Source: Caballeronia ptereochthonis
GTDB taxonomy: Bacteria; Pseudomonadota; Gammaproteobacteria; Burkholderiales; Burkholderiaceae
Direction: 5' to 3'
NCBI RefSeq assembly: GCF_001545075.1
Contig: NZ_FCOB02000002.1
Location: 62,001 to 126,000 of the forward strand
DNA length: 64,000 nucleotides
Shown: positions 44,191 to 53,388 of the stretch, one piece after another
How positions within the stretch are numbered: position 1 is the first letter of the stretch
Layout of the letters: every line of letters starts with the position of its first letter
Program-made: the position numbers and the translations under genes
Notes under the pieces: model-generated
What the model was told of the DNA's origin: nothing
Database searches by the model: none
What the model saw: the letters and a program-made list of their open reading frames with translations, nothing else

Positions 44191-45430
44191 CGATGCACAC
44201 CTTTCCTTCGAAGGCCGAGCGCACGCATTCGCTCATGCTGCCGAACGCGACCGTCACGCCGATGTTCGCGGGCGCATAGTGCGCCCATTTGCCCGAGTTG
44301 GTCATGACGAGCCCGCTCACCTGCTTCATCACCGGCGTGATGTACGTGCAGGTGTCGGTCACGATCTGCACGCCGCGAGCCGCGAGCTTTTGCACGAGAC
44401 CTTCCTCTTCGAGTTGCCAGAGGACGAAGCGGCTCGTGTTCACATAGAAATCGCAACGCGGCGCGCCTTCGTGACGCTCGAAGAGCGCGGCGAGCCTGCT
44501 GAATTCATCGACGGAGAAATGCGGCGTGCCGAGACTGACGGCGGCGAGCGCGTCGCCCGGCTTCGCACGGCTCCAGCGCGCGCGCACGGCGGCGAGGTCC
44601 GACGCGGTCACGCGCAGCGTGCGTTCCGGCGCGCGGCCTTGCAGCGCTTCATCGAGCGTCGCGGCTTCCGGCGTGATGCCCACCGCGTGAAAGAGCGCCA
44701 CCGATCCGCTCGATGCCGCCGCCGCGCCAAGCGCCTTCAGCTCGTCCTCGGTGGTATCGCCCGGCAAGCCGGTGATGGCGGCAACCGTGGCGCCGACTTC
44801 GCCTCCGAGCAGGAAACCGAGCGCGGCGAAGCTCGCATCGCGATGCGGCGAGGCGCTCAGATCGGGCGCTTCGATGACGACGCGCGCGGCGCGATTCTCA
44901 GTCACGTGCAGGCCCGCATAGGGCACGCGGCCGGTGATGGCGGCGGCAAGATCGAGGAAATCCCCGTAACGGCTCGTGCGCGCGCCGAGCACGGAGTTGG
45001 CGAAGACGATCGCGTTCGATTCGGCCCATGCGATCTGATCGTCCTTGCGCGGACGATGCTTCAGCTGATATGGCGCGCAGGTGAAGCTCGCCTCGCAGCC
45101 GAGTTCGATGTGCGCCTGCATGAGCCGCTTGCCGGCGCTGGCGATGTCGGCTTCGCCTCGGAAGAGTTCGGGGTGAATGAGGTCGAGCGAGCCGACGTTG
45201 AGCGTGGTCGGTACCGCGACCTTGGCGCCGCTCGCGACGAAGCGCTCCACGAAGTCGAGGCTCGCGGCGCCGTGGTAGAGGCAGCCGTCGATGTGCGCCG
45301 ATGTGACGTCGATGAGCGTGCCGGCATCCATGACGTGCGCCGTCGCCGCGACAATGCGCATCGCGAGCGCGAGGCCATCGCCCAAGTCGCCGTTGAGCAT
45401 GGCGGTGTCGCGAGGGGACAGGGTGAGCAT
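44177..45430 (-). CDS. Aconitase X catalytic subunit (cis-3-hydroxyproline dehydratase type, DUF521)
   Basis: 417 residues of the AcnX family: MLNGDLGDGLALAMRIVA at the start, TCAPYQ, FANSVLGARTSRYGDFLDLAAAITGRVP, DTCTYITP with a probable Fe-S Cys, and MTNSGKWAHYAPAN at the end. Family members of this two-subunit form dehydrate cis-3-hydroxy-L-proline to pyrroline-2-carboxylate; others act on mevalonate-5-phosphate. The hydroxyproline genes on the other strand favour the first. The pyrroline-2-carboxylate reductase expected next in that route is not in this window. Confidence 0.88.
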   Translation of the reverse strand: MLTLSPRDTAMLNGDLGDGLALAMRIVAATAHVMDAGTLIDVTSAHIDGCLYHGAASLDFVERFVASGAKVAVPTTLNVGSLDLIHPELFRGEADIASAGKRLMQAHIELGCEASFTCAPYQLKHRPRKDDQIAWAESNAIVFANSVLGARTSRYGDFLDLAAAITGRVPYAGLHVTENRAARVVIEAPDLSASPHRDASFAALGFLLGGEVGATVAAITGLPGDTTEDELKALGAAAASSGSVALFHAVGITPEAATLDEALQGRAPERTLRVTASDLAAVRARWSRAKPGDALAAVSLGTPHFSVDEFSRLAALFERHEGAPRCDFYVNTSRFVLWQLEEEGLVQKLAARGVQIVTDTCTYITPVMKQVSGLVMTNSGKWAHYAPANIGVTVAFGSMSECVRSAFEGKVCIDESV

Positions 45431-45530
45431 CGGGGATGAATAAGGTGGTTTGCGTCAGGATAGCGGATTTGGATGGCTGGCTCAAAACGAAGATGCCGCC
45501 GGGGCAACCCCCGGCGTATCCGCAAGCCGC

Positions 45531-45611
45531 TCAGCGGTCCTTCGAATGCGCGGCGAGCAGTTGATGATGGCGCGCCTCGGTGGCTTCATCCGCGGGCAAC
45601 ATGCATTCCAT
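45531..45611 (-). CDS. Possible 26-residue microprotein
   Basis: The ATG at 45609-45611 has AGGAG 6 bases upstream and encodes MECMLPADEATEARHHQLLAAHSKDR, a helical, charged peptide with codon use like real genes. The frame stays open upstream to ~45698, so it may be the tail of a somewhat longer ORF starting at TTG. It points leftward toward the aconitase-X gene, 100 bp away. Low confidence. Confidence 0.3.
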   Translation of the reverse strand: MECMLPADEATEARHHQLLAAHSKDR

Positions 45612-45818
45612 GCGCAGCTCCTGCGCGGCAACGTTTTGCGGTGTTCCGACGGTCGTGACTGACAGCCAAAGAGTAGAGCGGGTCGTGCTGTACGCCAATT
45701 ACATCGGATGTAATCGTCACGAAGCCAGGCAACACATGGACTCGACCGCTACGCGCCTCATGCCGGCGCACACATCGATGCAAGGAAAGCGTGTCACGGA
45801 GCAAGCCGGAGAAGCAAA

Positions 45819-45853
45819 GAAAAAGGCACGTCCGCGGTCGCTGCGAACGTGCC
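45819..45853 (-). terminator. Rho-independent terminator of SDR/thiolase operon
   Basis: GGCACGT (45825-45831) pairs with ACGTGCC (45847-45853). On the - strand the hairpin is followed by TTTTT. It lies ~35 bp beyond the SDR stop and ends the leftward beta-oxidation operon. Confidence 0.8.
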
Positions 45854-45886
45854 CAAAAGGGAACCGACTATTTTTCGAAAAGCCCC

Positions 45887-46708
45887 TTACTGCACATTCC
45901 CCGCCACGGCGATCGTCTGCCCGGTGATGTAATTCGACTCCGGCGAGCAGAACAAATAGACCCCGCCCGCCGCCTCATCCGGCGTACCCCCTCTGCCAAG
46001 CGGATTGCGCTGTGCATGCATCTTGAGCGTCTCCGCGTTCAACCCGACGCGAATATCCTTTCCATCGATCTTCACCGTGGCGGCTTCTGCCGTGCTCACC
46101 GTCATCCGCGTGTGAATCAGCCCAAACGCCACACAGTTCACATTCACATTGAACCGCCCCCATTCACGAGCCAGCGCGCGTGTCATCCCGATCACCCCGG
46201 CCTTCGCCGACGAGTAATTCATCTGCCCGGCATTTCCGTTGAGCGCCGAGGTCGACGAGATATTGACGATCTTGCGATGATTCTCCCGCCCCGCTTCCTT
46301 ATCCGCTGCATGCAGCGCCTTGATATGCGGATACGCCGCGCGCAGAATGCGAAACGGCGCGGTCATATGACAGTCGATGACGGCATACCACTGCTCGTCC
46401 GTCATGCGCTGCACGACGTCGTCCCACGTGAAGCCGGCATTGTTCACGATAATGTCGATGCCCTTGTACGTATTCATCGCCGTGCCGATGAAGCGATCCG
46501 CAAAGTCCGCTGCCGTCACGTTGCCGACGCACGCCACCGCTTCAGTGCCTTGCTTCCTGAGCATCTCGACGGTCTCCATCGCGGGCTCGGCGTCGAGATC
46601 GTTGATGACGAGCCGCGCGCCCTCGCTCGCGAGCTTTCGCGCGATCGCCTGACCGATGCCGCGACCGGAACCGGTGACCAGAGCCACTTTCCCTTCAAGC
46701 TTTCCCAT
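45887..46708 (-). CDS. Short-chain dehydrogenase/reductase (3-hydroxyacyl-CoA dehydrogenase type)
   Basis: 273 residues from ATG 46706-46708; GGAG sits 8 bases upstream, whereas the GTG two codons earlier would be too close to it. The cofactor motif is VTGSGRGIG, NNAG is kept and the catalytic Ser-Tyr-Lys set is in ISSTSALNGNAGQMNYSSAKAG. It has a longer insert before the C-terminus (TVKIDGKDIRVGLNAETLK) seen in SDRs of acyl-CoA and steroid side-chain pathways. In the operon it would oxidise the 3-hydroxyacyl-CoA made by the MaoC hydratases. It is the last gene before the terminator. Confidence 0.88.
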   Translation of the reverse strand: MGKLEGKVALVTGSGRGIGQAIARKLASEGARLVINDLDAEPAMETVEMLRKQGTEAVACVGNVTAADFADRFIGTAMNTYKGIDIIVNNAGFTWDDVVQRMTDEQWYAVIDCHMTAPFRILRAAYPHIKALHAADKEAGRENHRKIVNISSTSALNGNAGQMNYSSAKAGVIGMTRALAREWGRFNVNVNCVAFGLIHTRMTVSTAEAATVKIDGKDIRVGLNAETLKMHAQRNPLGRGGTPDEAAGGVYLFCSPESNYITGQTIAVAGNVQ

Positions 46709-46741
46709 AACCACGTCTCCATGAATCTCAAATGAATGTCG

Positions 46742-47158
46742 TCAAAGCGCGACCACCGCGTCGCCGATCACGCGCGGCTCGCCGTATTGATTGACCGTCT
46801 GGACTTCGAGCCGCACGCGGCGCTCGCCCTCGGCTTCATACTTGTCGACGACCTTGCCCGTGCATGTGACGACGTGTCCCAGTTGCGTGATGCCGACGAA
46901 GCGCACACCGAACGCACGCAATTGCCGCTGGTCGACCCACGAAGTCAGCAACCGGCCGAGATACGCCATCGACAGCATGCCGTGCGCGAATACGTCCGGC
47001 GCACCGGCGCGGCGCGCGTAGTCGGTATCGATATGAATCGCGTTGTGGTCTCCCGACGCGCCCGCGAAGAGGGCCAGCGCGGTGCGATTGATCGACGGCA
47101 AGGCGAGCGGCGGCAAGGTGTCGCCGATATTCACCGATTCGAATCTGATGGTGCTCAT
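46742..47158 (-). CDS. MaoC-like hydratase (hot-dog fold)
   Basis: 138 residues from ATG 47156-47158, placed by AGGAG 7 bases upstream. It shows the hydratase-2 motif ALFAGASGDHNAIHIDTDYARRAGAPDVFAHGMLSMAYLGRLL, with catalytic Asp and His in the GDHNxIH segment. It hydrates trans-2-enoyl-CoA. It probably pairs with the MaoC-like protein encoded just upstream to form a heteromeric hydratase, as in steroid side-chain pathways. Confidence 0.88.
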   Translation of the reverse strand: MSTIRFESVNIGDTLPPLALPSINRTALALFAGASGDHNAIHIDTDYARRAGAPDVFAHGMLSMAYLGRLLTSWVDQRQLRAFGVRFVGITQLGHVVTCTGKVVDKYEAEGERRVRLEVQTVNQYGEPRVIGDAVVAL

Positions 47159-47172
47159 TCGCATGCTCCTGC

Positions 47173-47610
47173 TTATCGCTGAACGATGACGCTGCGCAGG
47201 TCGGCCACGTGCTCGCCGCACGCATTGCCGACGCGCGTCTCGCGCACGATGAACCACAGCGCGCCGTTCTTCTTGTCGTAGATATCGGCGATACGGCTCT
47301 CGAAGCGCAGGACATCGCCGGCGAACGCCATGTGGTGATAGGTGAACGACTGCTCGCCGTGCAGGATGCGCGACGGTTCGATGCCGATCGCATCGCGCCA
47401 GGCTGTCGACGGCTGTTCAAACTCGAGCGAGAACAGGAACGTCGGCGGCAGCGGCAGCCCGGGATAGCCGGCGTCGTGCGCGGCAGCCTCGTCGAAATAG
47501 ACCGGATTGGTTTCGCCGGTCGCCTTCGCGAAGAAACGCAGGCGCCATGCATCCGCCGTCGCCGTATAAACCGGCAGCTTCATGCCGATGTGTTTTTCGT
47601 CGAGCGTCAT
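47173..47610 (-). CDS. MaoC-like N-terminal-type dehydratase partner (FAS1_DH region)
   Basis: 145 residues. It starts MTLDEKHIGMKLPVYTATADAWRLRFFAKATGETNPVYFDEAAAHDAGYPGLPLPPTFLFSLEF, the usual N-terminal MaoC half. The hydratase-2 Asp/His pair is not complete (ATGETNPVYFD), so this is probably a structural partner of the second MaoC protein. It overlaps the thiolase gene by 4 bp. Confidence 0.85.
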   Translation of the reverse strand: MTLDEKHIGMKLPVYTATADAWRLRFFAKATGETNPVYFDEAAAHDAGYPGLPLPPTFLFSLEFEQPSTAWRDAIGIEPSRILHGEQSFTYHHMAFAGDVLRFESRIADIYDKKNGALWFIVRETRVGNACGEHVADLRSVIVQR

Positions 47611-48797
47611 TGCGCGGCCTTCTGGTAGATCGTGACGACGCCCGCACCGCCCAGCCCCAGGTTGTGCTGCAGCGCGAGCTTCGCGTTCGATACCTGACGG
47701 TCTCCCGCCGTGCCGCGCAGCTGATGCGTGAGCTCGTAGCATTGCGCAAGTCCGGTCGCGCCGAGCGGATGACCTTTCGACAGCAGTCCGCCCGACGGAT
47801 TGACCACCCACTTGCCGCCATAGGTGTTGTCGCCGTCGAGCACGAGGCGCTCGCCTTCGCCTTCCTTGCACAGGCCGAGGCCTTCGTAGGTCAGCAGTTC
47901 GTTCTGCGCGAAGCAGTCGTGCAGTTCGATCACGTCGATATCGTCGGGGCCGACGCCGGCTTGTTCATAAGCTTGCTGCACCGCGTTGCGCGTGATGTCG
48001 AAGCCGACGACGCGAATCATGTCGTCGGCTTCATACGTGCTCGGCAGATCGGTCGCCAGCGCCTGACCCGCGATCAGGACATCGGTGCGCAGGCCATGTT
48101 TGCGCGCGAACGCCTCGGAGACGATGATCGCCGCCGCGCCGCCGCATGTCGGCGGGCACGCCATCAGACGCGTGAGGACGCCTTCCCAGAGCATCGGCGA
48201 ATTCATCACGTCTTCGGTCGTCACGACGTTGCGGAACACCGCGAGCGGATTGCGCGCCGCGTGCTCGCTCGCCTTCGCGCGGATGCGCGCGAAAGTCTCG
48301 AGCTTCGTGCCGTACTTGCGCATGTGCACGAGGCCCGCGCCCGCAAACTGGCGAATGGCTGTGGGAATCTCGGTATGGCCGACGAGCTTGTTCGTCAGTT
48401 CGAGCGCCCGTTCGAGCGCGGGCGCGCGGTCCGTCCAGTTCGACGCCAGCGCGCCCGGCCGCATGAATTCGAAGCCGACGGCGAGCGCGCAGTCGACCAC
48501 GCCGCTTTGCACGGCCTGGCGTGCGAGAAACAGCGCGGACGAGCCCGTGGCGCAGTTGTTGTTGACGTTGATGACCGGAATGCCCGTCATGCCGACGCGA
48601 TACAGCGCTTTCTGGCCGCAGGTCGAATCGCCGTAGACGTAGCCCGCATACGCCTGCTGGACGGCGTTGTAGTCGAGCCCTGCATCGGCGAGCGCGTCCC
48701 TGATCGCGGTGGCGCCCATCACGTCATACGTTTCGCTCGCACCCGGCTTCTTGAACGGGATCATCCCGACGCCTGCGACATACACCTTGCGACTCAT
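47607..48797 (-). CDS. SCP2-type thiolase / lipid-transfer protein
   Basis: 396 residues. The nucleophilic Cys is in NVNNNCATGSSALF. The HDCFAQNE and GGLLSKGHPLGATG motifs supply the other active-site groups. It is typical of the lipid-transfer-protein thiolases that cleave branched or steroid-type 3-ketoacyl-CoA. In the operon it would perform the last step of beta-oxidation. Length is normal. Confidence 0.88.
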   Translation of the reverse strand: MSRKVYVAGVGMIPFKKPGASETYDVMGATAIRDALADAGLDYNAVQQAYAGYVYGDSTCGQKALYRVGMTGIPVINVNNNCATGSSALFLARQAVQSGVVDCALAVGFEFMRPGALASNWTDRAPALERALELTNKLVGHTEIPTAIRQFAGAGLVHMRKYGTKLETFARIRAKASEHAARNPLAVFRNVVTTEDVMNSPMLWEGVLTRLMACPPTCGGAAAIIVSEAFARKHGLRTDVLIAGQALATDLPSTYEADDMIRVVGFDITRNAVQQAYEQAGVGPDDIDVIELHDCFAQNELLTYEGLGLCKEGEGERLVLDGDNTYGGKWVVNPSGGLLSKGHPLGATGLAQCYELTHQLRGTAGDRQVSNAKLALQHNLGLGGAGVVTIYQKAAQ

Positions 48798-48843
48798 GTG
48801 CTTCTCCTGGTTATCGATAAACGCGTGGGTTGATTCGATGGAT

Positions 48844-49983
48844 TCACAGCTTGCGCGAGATGAGGTCGCGCATGACTTCGCTCGTGCCGCCGTAGATGCG
48901 TGAGACGCGGGCGTCGACGAACGCGCGCGCGACCGGATACTCGAGCATGTAGCCGTAGCCGCCGTGCAGTTGCACCATCTCGTCGAGCGCCTTGCCGAGT
49001 GTTTCGGTTGCGTAGAGCTTCGCGATTGCGGATTCCTCGAGCGTCAGCCGGCGGCGCGTGTGTTCGCCGATGTAGTGATCGATCATCAGACGCACGGCGG
49101 TCGCCTGCGCCTTGATGTCGGCCAGCTTGAACTTGGTGTTCTGGAAGTCCCAGACGGTCTGGCCGAATGCTCGGCGATCCTTCACGTAGTTCAGCGTATG
49201 TTCGAGACACACTTCCAGGCGCGCGGCAGCGCTCACCGCGATCGAAAGCCGTTCCTGCGGCAACTCGCTCATCAGATAGGCGAAGCCTTTGCCTTCCTCG
49301 CCAAGCCGGTTGGAGACGGGCACACGCACGTCGTCGAAGAAGAGTTCCGCCGTGTCCTGCGCCTGCATGCCGATCTTGTCCAGCTTGCGCCCGCGTCTGA
49401 AGCCTTCGCGCGTCGCCTCGACGACGATCAGACTCACGCCCTTCGCACCCGCCGACGGATCCGTCGTGCAGACGACCACGATCAGGTCCGCGTTCAGTCC
49501 GTTGGTGATGAAGGTCTTGCTGCCATTGATGACGTATTCGTCGCCTTCGCGCCGGGCGCTGGTACGCACCGCCTTCAGATCGCTGCCGACGCCGGGCTCG
49601 CTCATCGCTATCGCGAGGATCTGCTCGCCCGCGCAAATACCCGGCAGCCAGCGCTCCTTCTGCTCCTCGCTGCCGATGCGCGCGATATAGGGCGCCACGA
49701 TGTCCGAATGCACGGCGAATCCCGGTCCGCTCACGCCCGTGCGCGTCAGTTCCTCCGCGAGCACGGCGACGTGCCCGAAGTCGCCGCCACCCCCGCCGTA
49801 CTCGGCGGGAATCGACACGCACAGCAGCCCTTGGCGGCCTGCCTTGAGCCATGTTTCACGGTCGACGCGACCGGCCTTGTCCCATTCGGCCTGACGCGGC
49901 GCGCATTCGCGCTGAAAAAAGCGTTGCGCAGTATGCCTAAGCATTTCATGATCGTCTCGGAAGACGCTGCGATGGATGTGCAT
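48844..49983 (-). CDS. Acyl-CoA dehydrogenase
   Basis: 379 residues with all three ACAD domains. The FAD-binding AIAMSEPGVGSDLKAVRTSA is present. The C-terminal QLHGGYGYMLEYPVARAFVDARVSRIYGGTSEVMRDLI carries the catalytic Glu in the YMLEYP segment. It introduces the 2,3-double bond in an acyl-CoA and passes electrons to ETF. It lies between the ligase and the thiolase in one leftward operon. Confidence 0.92.
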   Translation of the reverse strand: MHIHRSVFRDDHEMLRHTAQRFFQRECAPRQAEWDKAGRVDRETWLKAGRQGLLCVSIPAEYGGGGGDFGHVAVLAEELTRTGVSGPGFAVHSDIVAPYIARIGSEEQKERWLPGICAGEQILAIAMSEPGVGSDLKAVRTSARREGDEYVINGSKTFITNGLNADLIVVVCTTDPSAGAKGVSLIVVEATREGFRRGRKLDKIGMQAQDTAELFFDDVRVPVSNRLGEEGKGFAYLMSELPQERLSIAVSAAARLEVCLEHTLNYVKDRRAFGQTVWDFQNTKFKLADIKAQATAVRLMIDHYIGEHTRRRLTLEESAIAKLYATETLGKALDEMVQLHGGYGYMLEYPVARAFVDARVSRIYGGTSEVMRDLISRKL

Positions 49984-50032
49984 CGGAAGCTCCTGTGCTG
50001 GTGGCTGTGTGCCTGCTGTTTTCCTGCGTGAG

Positions 50033-51916
50033 TTATCCGCGCGCGCGGGCGATGTGAGGGGCGGGCTCGCGCTCGTACAAGGCCTCGATCAGATGCGCCC
50101 GCCGCGCGCGCGTGGCCGCCTGATTGACATAGCCTTTGTCGGCGATCTCGTTGGCGTCGAGCGACGGCGGCTCGGCCATCAGAATCAGCCTTTCGACGAC
50201 GAGCGTCGCGCCCGCCATGTCCTGATTTCGGAGCCGTTCGTTCAACGCGGCGACGATGAGCGGATGCTTCGCAAGCGCCTGCGCGTCGAGCGACGCGAGC
50301 TCCGGCGCGATGCGCTGGCACGCGGCGACGTTCGGCCACGCGAGCGCGGCGAGATAGTCGCGGTCGTGTCCGCAGATCACGGCATCGGACAGCAAGGGTG
50401 CGCAGCGCTCGAGGAGTGCGAGACGCAGCGCGCCGGTGCGCACCCAGCTGCCGTTCGCGAGCTTGAAGTCCTCGACGGTGCGGCCCGCGAAAACCATGCC
50501 TTTCGAGGGATCGTCGGGATCGGCGAGGCGCACCGCGTCGCCCAGGCGAAAAAAGCCTTCGTCGTCGAACGCCGCGGCGGTCAGTTCCGGCTGGCCGATA
50601 TAGCCGCCGAACACGTGGGGACCGCGCATGCGGATCTCGTAGCGGCCGTCGCCGCCTTCGAGCGGCAGGAGCTTGACTTCGGCGCCCGGAACCGGCACGC
50701 CGATGTTGCCGGGCGCATCGGTCGGCCAGCCGCAGTGCGTGCCCATGCCGGACGTTTCCGTCGACGCGAGGCCCGAGCAGAAGGTCATGCGCTGGCCGAT
50801 CGTCTGCTCGGCCACGCGCTGAATGCGGTTGTAGACGTCGACGGGCAGGCTCGCGCCGCCGTACCCGAAGAATGCCGCGTGTGTGAAGAGATTCCTGGCG
50901 AGCAGCGGATCGCGTTCGAGTTCGGTTGCGAGCGCCGCCCAGGCGGACGGCACGGTCGTAAAGCTGGTCGGCGCGACGTCGCGGAGATTGCGCATGGTGC
51001 GCTCGATCGCCCCGGGAACGGGCCGTCCGTCGTCGATGTAGTGCGTCGCGCCGAACTGGATTGCGCGACCGAGATGCAGCACGCCACCCAGGCCATGATG
51101 CCACGGTAGCCAGTCGAGAAACACGGGCTGCGATTCCCGCATCCAGAAGAGGTTATCCGAATAGTAGGCGGCGACGGACGCCAGATTCCGATACGTCAGG
51201 CGCACTGCCTTCGGCGCGCCGGTCGAGCCGGAGGTGAAAAGCACGCGGGCGGTGTCGTTGTCGCGGATGGCGGCGTGCGCGCGCTCGACACGCTGCAGGC
51301 GCGGACCGCTGAGCGACGCTTCGGCGAGTTCGCGCCATTGGACGTGTCCTGCGGACGCGCCCTTGACCGCGATGACCGGCGCGCTGTCGAGCGAAAGCGC
51401 CGCGAGAGCCGCTGCGTACGGACCGGCGTCCTGAACGAACACGGCGCCGGGCGGTACCCGCTCGCGGATGGCCTTGAGCCGCGCGAAGTCCCTGCTCATC
51501 AGCGCGTACGTGGGCGACACGGGTGCGGCGGGAATGCCGGCGTATTCGGCCGCGAGCAGCACGACGGCCTCCTCGACGGAATTGCCCGACAGCAGCATGA
51601 GCGGCCGCTGCGGGCCCAGGCCGATGTCGAGCAGCGCGGCGGCGACTGTTCGAACCTCGCGCCACAGCTCGCGCCAGCTCAGGGAACGCCACGCGCCGTC
51701 CTCGCCGCGCTCGCAGAAGGCGTGGGTATCGCCACGCTCGGCGGCCCAGTGAGGGATGAAGTCGGCAAAGGACCGCTGCGGGATGTCCGGCAAGGCGCGA
51801 GCGGAGCGAAGAATCAGCGTGCCGTCGCCGCGGCGCTCGACGAGCGTACGGCGCTCCGGAAACCGCACGGGACGATAGGACAACACCACCTTGCCGCTTG
51901 CCTCTAGCGTGCTCAT
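50033..51916 (-). CDS. AMP-forming acyl-CoA ligase (feruloyl-CoA synthase-like)
   Basis: 627 residues from ATG 51914-51916 with CAGGAGAC upstream. ATP-binding loop: LFTSGSTGAPKAVRL, where the family has PKG. The block VFLDWLPWHHGLGGVLHLGRAIQFGATHYIDDGRPVPG closely follows feruloyl-CoA synthases. The C-terminal catalytic Lys is in ADKGYVNQ. It activates an aromatic or related acid with CoA and ATP. As no vanillin-forming hydratase/aldolase is nearby but a full beta-oxidation set is, a cinnamate-like or cyclic acid with a side chain is the likely substrate. Confidence 0.85.
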   Translation of the reverse strand: MSTLEASGKVVLSYRPVRFPERRTLVERRGDGTLILRSARALPDIPQRSFADFIPHWAAERGDTHAFCERGEDGAWRSLSWRELWREVRTVAAALLDIGLGPQRPLMLLSGNSVEEAVVLLAAEYAGIPAAPVSPTYALMSRDFARLKAIRERVPPGAVFVQDAGPYAAALAALSLDSAPVIAVKGASAGHVQWRELAEASLSGPRLQRVERAHAAIRDNDTARVLFTSGSTGAPKAVRLTYRNLASVAAYYSDNLFWMRESQPVFLDWLPWHHGLGGVLHLGRAIQFGATHYIDDGRPVPGAIERTMRNLRDVAPTSFTTVPSAWAALATELERDPLLARNLFTHAAFFGYGGASLPVDVYNRIQRVAEQTIGQRMTFCSGLASTETSGMGTHCGWPTDAPGNIGVPVPGAEVKLLPLEGGDGRYEIRMRGPHVFGGYIGQPELTAAAFDDEGFFRLGDAVRLADPDDPSKGMVFAGRTVEDFKLANGSWVRTGALRLALLERCAPLLSDAVICGHDRDYLAALAWPNVAACQRIAPELASLDAQALAKHPLIVAALNERLRNQDMAGATLVVERLILMAEPPSLDANEIADKGYVNQAATRARRAHLIEALYEREPAPHIARARG

Positions 51917-52185
51917 TACGTTGTCTCCTGGGCGTGGATGCGCTTCGCGGACGCGCGAGATGGATCGCTGGCACCCACGAACCTGCATATATGTCGAGAG
52001 CGTTTGCCCTGTGTCGAAAGCATACGACTCGACGCCCGAAGCCGCGACCACCCGAGGTGGGTGGCGGTTCCGCCGATGCCGCGGCGTATCGTGAGTCCGT
52101 CGTTGCGAGACGGTGCATGCGTGCATGTCGAGTACGTCGATCCAACCACACGCTCCGTTCGGGAGCGCGCCCAGAAGGACGTTCA
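51917..52185. promoter_or_regulatory. Divergent promoter region of the acyl-CoA regulon
   Basis: This 269-bp gap separates the leftward ligase operon from the rightward dehydrogenase pair. An AT-rich TGCATATATG lies near 51984-51993. CGACTCGACG and GTCGAGTACGTCGA near 52026 and 52126 repeat a TCGA core. A shared regulator is likely, but no regulator gene is adjacent. Confidence 0.4.
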
Positions 52186-53379
52186 ATGAACCTGAGCTAT
52201 TCGAGCGATGATCTCGCCTTCCGTGACGAAGTGCGCCGATTTGTGCAGCAATCCCTGCCCGTCGATGTGCGGGACAAGGTGCTCGAGCATCGTCACCTCG
52301 ACCGGGACGATCACGTGCGCTGGCAGTGCATCCTGCAGCGGCGCGGCTGGGGCGCTCCCGGCTGGCCGGCGCGCTTCGGCGGGACCGGCTGGAGCCCGCT
52401 GCGGCGGCTTCTGTTCGATATCGAATGCGGGATCGCGGGCGCGCCGCGCCAGCTTCCGTTCGGCTTGAACATGATCGGCCCCGTGCTGATGAAGTTCGGC
52501 AGCGAGGCGCAGCAGGCGCGCTTCCTGCCGCGCATTCCGACCGCCGAGGACTGGTGGTGCCAGGGCTACTCCGAGCCGGGCGCGGGCTCCGATCTCGCGG
52601 CGCTGAAGACACGTGCCGTGCGTCGCGGCGACCATTACGTCGTGACCGGGCAGAAGGCCTGGACCACCTACGCGCAACACGCGAACTGGATGTTCTGCCT
52701 CGTGCGCACCGATCCTGAAGCCAAGCAGCAAAGCGGCATATCGCTCTTGCTGATCGACATGAAGACGCCGGGCATCAGCGTTCGTCCGATCGAAACGCTC
52801 GAAGGCATGACCGATGTCAACGAGGTCTGGCTCGACGACGTGAAGGTGCCCGTCGAGAACCTGGTCGGCGAAGAGAACCGCGGCTGGACCTATGCCAAAT
52901 ACCTGCTCGGACACGAGCGCACCGGCATCGCGGGGCTCGGAATATGCCAGCGCGAATTGCGCTATCTGAAGAGGCTCGCGAAGGCCGAGCGCAGATATGG
53001 CCGGCCGCTCTCCGACGACGTGCGCGTGCGCGAGAAGATCGCACGCATCGAGGCGGAGATCATGGCGCTCGAGATGCTGCTGTTGCGCGTCGCGACCGAC
53101 GCGAGCCAGCACGGCCCTGGCCCGGAGGCATCGATCCTCAAGATTCGCGGCTCGGAGATCCAGCAGGAACTGTCCGCGCTGCAACTGGAGATCGCCGGGC
53201 CGAACGCGCTGCCGTTCTCCCCGGAATGGCTCACGGACCGCTTCGATGGCTGGACGCCAGCGCCCGGTTACTCGGCAGGCGTTGCCAGCTTCTATCTCGA
53301 AATGCGCAAGCCGACGATCTACGGCGGAACGAACGAAGTGCAGAAAGAAATCATCGCAAAAGCGATTCTCGATCTGTGA
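52186..53379 (+). CDS. Acyl-CoA dehydrogenase, large partner of a pair
   Basis: 397 residues. It has the PimC/FadE26-like layout: YSSDDLAFRDEVRRFVQQSLP, GWGAPGWPARFGGTGWSP, WWCQGYSEPGAGSDLAALKTRA with FAD contacts, and KPTIYGGTNEVQKEIIAKAIL at the end. In such pairs two unlike chains form one active dehydrogenase. The next gene, 9 bp downstream, encodes the second chain. It likely acts on the same acyl-CoA as the divergent operon. Confidence 0.9.
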   Translation: MNLSYSSDDLAFRDEVRRFVQQSLPVDVRDKVLEHRHLDRDDHVRWQCILQRRGWGAPGWPARFGGTGWSPLRRLLFDIECGIAGAPRQLPFGLNMIGPVLMKFGSEAQQARFLPRIPTAEDWWCQGYSEPGAGSDLAALKTRAVRRGDHYVVTGQKAWTTYAQHANWMFCLVRTDPEAKQQSGISLLLIDMKTPGISVRPIETLEGMTDVNEVWLDDVKVPVENLVGEENRGWTYAKYLLGHERTGIAGLGICQRELRYLKRLAKAERRYGRPLSDDVRVREKIARIEAEIMALEMLLLRVATDASQHGPGPEASILKIRGSEIQQELSALQLEIAGPNALPFSPEWLTDRFDGWTPAPGYSAGVASFYLEMRKPTIYGGTNEVQKEIIAKAILDL

Positions 53380-53388
53380 GGCGACGTC

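Larger units (their letters stand above)
45431..45886. other. Intergenic stretch between aconitase X and SDR operon end
   Basis: It holds the upstream region of the aconitase-X operon, a possible 26-codon ORF (45531-45611) and the terminator of the SDR operon (45819-45853). An AT-rich part around 45660-45720 could contain a promoter. Longer open frames here have poor codon use. Confidence 0.4.

Noticed and set aside
51960..51985. TGGCAC near 51969 as a sigma-54 promoter
   Set aside because: There is no GC at the -12 position at the right spacing from the GG.
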